Below, piece after piece: positions 60,631 through 64,000 of a stretch of DNA of 64,000 bases. The notes under the pieces are model-generated. The model did no database searches, was not told the DNA's origin, and saw nothing but the letters and a program-made list of their open reading frames with translations. Source of the stretch: Vampirovibrio sp041737375 (GTDB lineage: Bacteria; Cyanobacteriota; Vampirovibrionia; Vampirovibrionales; Vampirovibrionaceae); NCBI RefSeq assembly GCF_041737375.1, contig NZ_JBGSRV010000003.1:62001-126000 (forward strand). Reading direction: 5' to 3'. Made by a program: the position numbers and the translations under genes. The stretch's first letter is position 1. The number at the start of each line of letters is the position of its first letter.

Positions 60631-61323
60631 ATGACCCCCCAACCCCCTGATCCCAAAGCCACCACCGGCAAACCCAGACCTGTGGATGCCCGTGGCGAAA
60701 TCCTGCACCACGCCAAAATCCTGTTTCGGGAAAAAGGCTTCAGCTCGGTTTCCATGAACGATTTGGTGAATGTGGTGGGGCTTACCAAGCCCACCATTTA
60801 TTATCACTTTACGGACAAGGAAACCCTGTTTAGCGAAGTGCTGGTGGAAATGATGCGCCACGGCAGCGAAATGCTGGTGGCCGGTGTAAAGCGCTGCAAG
60901 GGCTGCCGGGAAAAGCTGTACAAAATGGCGGAAGGGTATTTTCGGTTTTCGCCCACCTCATTAAGCACCATGGTGCGTGATTCCAGCCAGCACTTAACTG
61001 AGGCGCACCTTAAAAAAGTAATGGAAGCCCACCAGTTTTACTTGCTAAAACCGGTGGAAAGCATTTTTGAGGAGGGCATTCAGGCAGGCGAAATCAAAGC
61101 CACCGAAGATCCCCAAAAACTGGCTTTTTACTTTGTGAGCTGGATTGATACCATGACCACCTTAAAAGCCGCCTACGAGGGTCGATCCTTTGAAACACGG
61201 AAAAACGCCGAAACCATGGTAAATATTTTCCTGCACGGGGTAGCCCCGCCAGTCTCTAACGGTGGGCTGTCGCCCTCAGGCACTAACGGCGGATTGGCCC
61301 AATCCCCAGAAGAGACAGCCTGA
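60631..61323 (+). CDS. TetR-family transcriptional regulator
   Basis: A 230-residue regulator. A disordered N-terminus (1-20) is followed by the TetR HTH (about 22-70): EILHHAKILFREKGFSSVSM, LVNVVGLTKPTIYYHF and TDKETLF. The ligand-binding domain is helical, with C-terminal ALFYFV-like AFYFVSWIDTMTTLKAAYEG. The last 25 residues are Gly/Ser/Pro-rich. The stop overlaps the photolyase start (TGATG), so the two are co-translated. It is a natural candidate to bind the two TACC-N4-GGTA sites and control both arms. The ligand or signal is unknown. Confidence 0.92.
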   Translation: MTPQPPDPKATTGKPRPVDARGEILHHAKILFREKGFSSVSMNDLVNVVGLTKPTIYYHFTDKETLFSEVLVEMMRHGSEMLVAGVKRCKGCREKLYKMAEGYFRFSPTSLSTMVRDSSQHLTEAHLKKVMEAHQFYLLKPVESIFEEGIQAGEIKATEDPQKLAFYFVSWIDTMTTLKAAYEGRSFETRKNAETMVNIFLHGVAPPVSNGGLSPSGTNGGLAQSPEETA

Positions 61324-62771
61324 TGTCCGTGAAAAGCGTTCTGGTCTGGTTTCGACAAGATTTACGGCTGGCCGATAACCCCGCCTTACAGGCCGCCGAA
61401 AAAACCACCCTACCCGTGATTCCCGTTTATATTTGGGACACCGAGGCCGAAGGCAACTGGGCCATTGGGGCCGCCGATCGGGTCTGGTTTCACCATTCGT
61501 TACAATCGCTGGCCCAAGGGCTGCAAGCCCTGCAATCGCAGCTCATCATTCAGGCGGGCCACACCGGCACTCACTTACTGGCGCTGGCCCAGCAAAGCAA
61601 AGCCACCCAAATTCACTGCAACGCCCGCTACGAGCCGCAGGCCATTCTGCAACAGCAGGCCCTGCAAAGCCTGCTGGCCAGCCAAGGAGTTGAACTGGTC
61701 ATTCATGAAGGCGGCACCCTGCTTTGGGAGCCCCATAGCATTGAAACCGGAAGTAAAAAACCATATCAGGTGTACACCCCGTTTTTTAAACGGTGTCTGG
61801 AATCGATTCCGTCGCTGGAGCCGTTACCCAGCCCCCAGCATCTTAAAGCGCCGAGCCAGTGGCCAGAGAGCCTTAAACTGGAACAATTGAACCTGCTGCC
61901 TGCCATCCCATGGGATCGGGAAATGCGGGCCTTTTGGCAACCGGGGGAACCACAGGCCCATGAGTTGCTGGCCACTTTTATGGCCCACAAGCAAAAAAAC
62001 TACGGCACCGCCCGAGACATCCCGTCGGTGGATGGAACCTCCCGCCTGTCGGCTTATTTGCGGCACGGGGAAATCTCACCCCGCCAAATCTGGCATGCCA
62101 TCACGGAGGCTGAGGATAAAGCGGGCGGCAAGGATTATTTGCGGGAAATTGCATGGCGAGAATTTGCCTACCATGTGTTGTTTCATTTTCCGCACACCAC
62201 CGATAGCGCCCTAAAGTCCAAGTTTAACGATTTGCCCTGGACCCTGAATGCCGAATATTTTGAGCGCTGGACGCAAGGGCAAACCGGCTACCCCATTATT
62301 GATGCCGGTATGCGGCAACTCTGGCGCATTGGCTGGATGCACAACCGGGTGCGTATGATTGTGGGTTCTTTTTTAACCAAGGATTTAATGATTTCCTGGC
62401 ACGATGGGGCCCGCTGGTTTTGGGACACGCTGGTGGACGCCGATTTGGCCCAAAACAGCCTGAACTGGCAATGGGTGGGCGGTTGTGGGGCCGATGCCCA
62501 GCCCTTTTTCCGTATTTTCAACCCCATGACCCAAAGCAAAAAGTTTGATCCTGAAGGCCGCTATATTCGCCAATGGGTACCGGAACTGGCCCAATTGCCC
62601 GCCCAGTATATTCACGAGCCTTGGGAGGCCCCCCCGCTGGTTTTGCTCAACGCTGGCATTCAACTGGGCAAAACCTACCCCCACCCCATCGTGGACCACG
62701 CCACGGCCCGCAATCACGCCTTAAAGCTGTATAAAAGCATGGCAGACCCTGCGGCCACCCCCACCGCTTAA
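61323..62771 (+). CDS. phrB: deoxyribodipyrimidine photolyase (class I CPD type)
   Basis: Light-driven repair of cyclobutane pyrimidine dimers using FAD and an antenna cofactor. The 482 residues show the N-terminal antenna domain (LVWFRQDLRLADNPAL). The FAD/DNA domain has GTSRLSAYLRHGEISPRQIW, WREFAYHVLFHFP, TGYPIIDAGMRQLW, GWMHNRVRMIVGSFLTKDLM and DADLAQNSLNWQWVGG, then the closing FRIFNPMTQSKKFD. All FAD-contact motifs and the Trp-rich electron path look intact. Translationally coupled to tetR. Confidence 0.96.
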   Translation: MSVKSVLVWFRQDLRLADNPALQAAEKTTLPVIPVYIWDTEAEGNWAIGAADRVWFHHSLQSLAQGLQALQSQLIIQAGHTGTHLLALAQQSKATQIHCNARYEPQAILQQQALQSLLASQGVELVIHEGGTLLWEPHSIETGSKKPYQVYTPFFKRCLESIPSLEPLPSPQHLKAPSQWPESLKLEQLNLLPAIPWDREMRAFWQPGEPQAHELLATFMAHKQKNYGTARDIPSVDGTSRLSAYLRHGEISPRQIWHAITEAEDKAGGKDYLREIAWREFAYHVLFHFPHTTDSALKSKFNDLPWTLNAEYFERWTQGQTGYPIIDAGMRQLWRIGWMHNRVRMIVGSFLTKDLMISWHDGARWFWDTLVDADLAQNSLNWQWVGGCGADAQPFFRIFNPMTQSKKFDPEGRYIRQWVPELAQLPAQYIHEPWEAPPLVLLNAGIQLGKTYPHPIVDHATARNHALKLYKSMADPAATPTA

Positions 62772-62817
62772 CCTCCGGCCTCCCACGTAAGCATCTCCAG
62801 CGACGGCCTTTGGATTG

Positions 62818-62872
62818 GCAAAGCGACGCAACATTTACCCCAATTTAGCAAGACGCAACAAGGTCGCTTTGC
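62818..62872. repeat. inverted repeat enclosing a direct repeat
   Basis: GCAAAGCGAC (62818-62827) and GTCGCTTTGC (62863-62872) are exact complements around a 35-nt loop. GACGCAACA occurs at 62825-62833 and 62852-62860. It lies between the convergent photolyase and nuclease genes. Confidence 0.6.
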
Positions 62873-62898
62873 TGCTTCTTAAACCTTCTTGCCCCTTT

Positions 62899-64000
62899 TT
62901 ACCCGTGCTGTTCCCGTTCCCAGTCCCAGGCTTCTTCGGCGGCATTCAATTCAAACTGATGGCGCATGGCAGGGCTAATGGCCAGCAACAGTTCATTAAA
63001 CACCATGCGGGCTGATTTATCGGCAAACGCAATCACCGCCCCTTCATGCTCGGAGCGTTTCTCCAGCCACTGGGCAATCAGGCGGGATTCTTCATAGAGA
63101 GATTTGGGAATGGGCTGACCCGCAGCGGCCGTGTGCGAGTCCAGCGCATCGAGCGCCTGCTGAATCCAGAGGATCATGGCATCCCAGTCCAGCAGAACAG
63201 GATCAATGGTTTTCCACTGATGGGGCTGCCCCTGCAACACGCTAAGCAGGCGGAAGCATCCGGGCTCTTGCGCGGGCAGCACAATCAGGCAATGGCGCAG
63301 GGTGACCGCCTGAATGAGCCGATAACTGGTTTGCCGAAAGCGCCCCAATAATTCCAGTTGTTCCTGAATCAGGGCGGCCTTTTCAAAGCGCAACGCCTCC
63401 ACATAAGCCTCTCGCTTGGCGGTCAGTCCATCCAGGGCGTTGCAGGGCTGCTGGGCCAAAAAGCGCAGGAAATCGGCCACCCGCTCCTGATAGTCAGCCT
63501 CATTGATTTTTCCGGCACAGGGGCCACTACACAACCCCAACTGATACTGCATGCACGGGCTGGCCCGATGCGCCTCAAACTTGCGATCCGAGCAATCCCG
63601 CAACTGAAAACTACGGTTCAATACTTCCAGCCTGTTTTTTAGAGAAGACAGCCCGTGAAAGGGGCCAAAATAGGCCAGTTCAGGATTGTCGCTATCCTCG
63701 CTCAGGCTTAGGCGGGGAAACCGGGCGTTGACGGACACGGCCATAAACACCATTTGCTGATAATCTTTAACTTTTTGATTAAAAAACGGCTGATGCTGTT
63801 TAATGAGGCGAGATTCCAGAATCAGGGCCTCCAGCTCTGAGCCCACCACCATCACCTCAATCTGGGTCACCTGGCGCATCATCACCGCAATTTTGGAGGG
63901 CAAACGGGATTGCTTCTGAAAATAGCTTCTCAGTCGCACTTTCAAATTTTTGGCCTTACCCACATATAAAATTTCGCCCATCCGGTTTTTCATTAAATAC
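62899..64000 (-). CDS. GIY-YIG nuclease, UvrC/Cho-like (5' end beyond window)
   Basis: The frame runs off the window edge upstream (YLMKNRMGEILYVGKAKNLK spans the GIY-YIG core). The C-terminus is at 62899. Visible parts are the GIY-YIG domain, the UvrC-type Cys region (CMQYQLGLCSGPCAGKIN), a UVR-like helix (ALRFEKAALIQEQLELLG) and a C-terminal YEESRLIAQWLEKR segment. The RNase H-like and HhH domains of full UvrC are missing. The ending resembles the DnaQ exonuclease-GIY-YIG fusion proteins of other bacteria, so an exonuclease domain may lie upstream. Role: DNA repair incision. Confidence 0.8.
   Translation of the reverse strand, partial: YLMKNRMGEILYVGKAKNLKVRLRSYFQKQSRLPSKIAVMMRQVTQIEVMVVGSELEALILESRLIKQHQPFFNQKVKDYQQMVFMAVSVNARFPRLSLSEDSDNPELAYFGPFHGLSSLKNRLEVLNRSFQLRDCSDRKFEAHRASPCMQYQLGLCSGPCAGKINEADYQERVADFLRFLAQQPCNALDGLTAKREAYVEALRFEKAALIQEQLELLGRFRQTSYRLIQAVTLRHCLIVLPAQEPGCFRLLSVLQGQPHQWKTIDPVLLDWDAMILWIQQALDALDSHTAAAGQPIPKSLYEESRLIAQWLEKRSEHEGAVIAFADKSARMVFNELLLAISPAMRHQFELNAAEEAWDWEREQHG

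Overview
This window looks like chromosomal DNA from a non-photosynthetic relative of the Cyanobacteria (Vampirovibrionia/Melainabacteria type). The strongest clue is the ATP synthase operon (about 12.9-19.2 kb). It runs atpZ-like, atpI, a, c, b', b, delta, alpha, gamma, has two b-type subunits, and ends in a terminator without beta or epsilon. That is the split order known from cyanobacteria. No photosynthesis gene is visible. Peptidoglycan genes, including a meso-DAP type MurE, indicate a walled diderm-like cell. The lineage is an inference from gene order and protein style, not a database match.

Layout. 0-8.8 kb (minus): a division and cell-wall (dcw) cluster, ftsL-ftsI-murE-murC-murB-ddl-ftsQ, with rimO upstream (to 10.4 kb). 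10.4-12.8 kb: small secreted or membrane hypotheticals, two of them AT-rich, and yajQ. 12.9-19.3 kb: ATP synthase. 19.3-23.1 kb: secA with an unusual insertion, preceded by an array of AAACAC motifs. 23.2-26.2 kb: a hypothetical, a protein with a C-terminal helix-turn-helix, and an amidohydrolase. 26.4-29.1 kb: riboflavin operon ribE-ribBA-ribH. 29.8 kb: tRNA-Asp(GTC). 30.3-33.9 kb (minus): a short phage-derived cassette (Com-like zinc ribbon, small protein, GNAT, hypothetical, large terminase) without capsid, portal or tail genes, followed by a cluster of GC-rich palindromic repeats (34.0-34.35 kb). 34.6-42.7 kb: bL25, a DUF952 protein, a family-10-like glycoside hydrolase, a FemAB/CelD-like acyltransferase, a candidate small RNA, bolA and priA. 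42.9-44.8 kb: a large ankyrin-repeat protein. 44.8-50.9 kb: transporters (APC permease, Pit phosphate transporter with its DUF47 partner, queuosine-precursor transporter), DedA, coaE and a rhodanese. 51-55 kb: lineage-type hypotheticals around a PhoB/PhoR-like pair whose kinase has no membrane segment. 55.2-56.7 kb: a TPR-caspase (orthocaspase) protein. 56.9-62.8 kb: a divergent light/oxidative-stress-like module. On the minus strand are a FAD oxidoreductase, CbiX-like chelatase and SDR-DUF2867. On the plus strand are a TetR regulator and a CPD photolyase. The intergenic region holds two TACC-N4-GGTA palindromes. 62.9-64 kb: a GIY-YIG (UvrC/Cho-like) nuclease running off the end.

How the genes fit together. 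Most of the window is housekeeping: wall synthesis and septation, energy conversion, Sec export, flavin and CoA synthesis, replication restart and phosphate uptake. Against this stand eukaryote-flavoured or accessory proteins (ankyrin, caspase, Brinker/transposase-like HTH, disordered small proteins) that would suit a host-associated or predatory life. That link is inference. The most testable novelties are the TetR-photolyase module and its operators, a rotor c-subunit that has lost its helix-1 glycine motif, a terminator-bounded candidate small RNA at 39.7 kb, and the capsid-less terminase cassette beside a palindromic repeat cluster.
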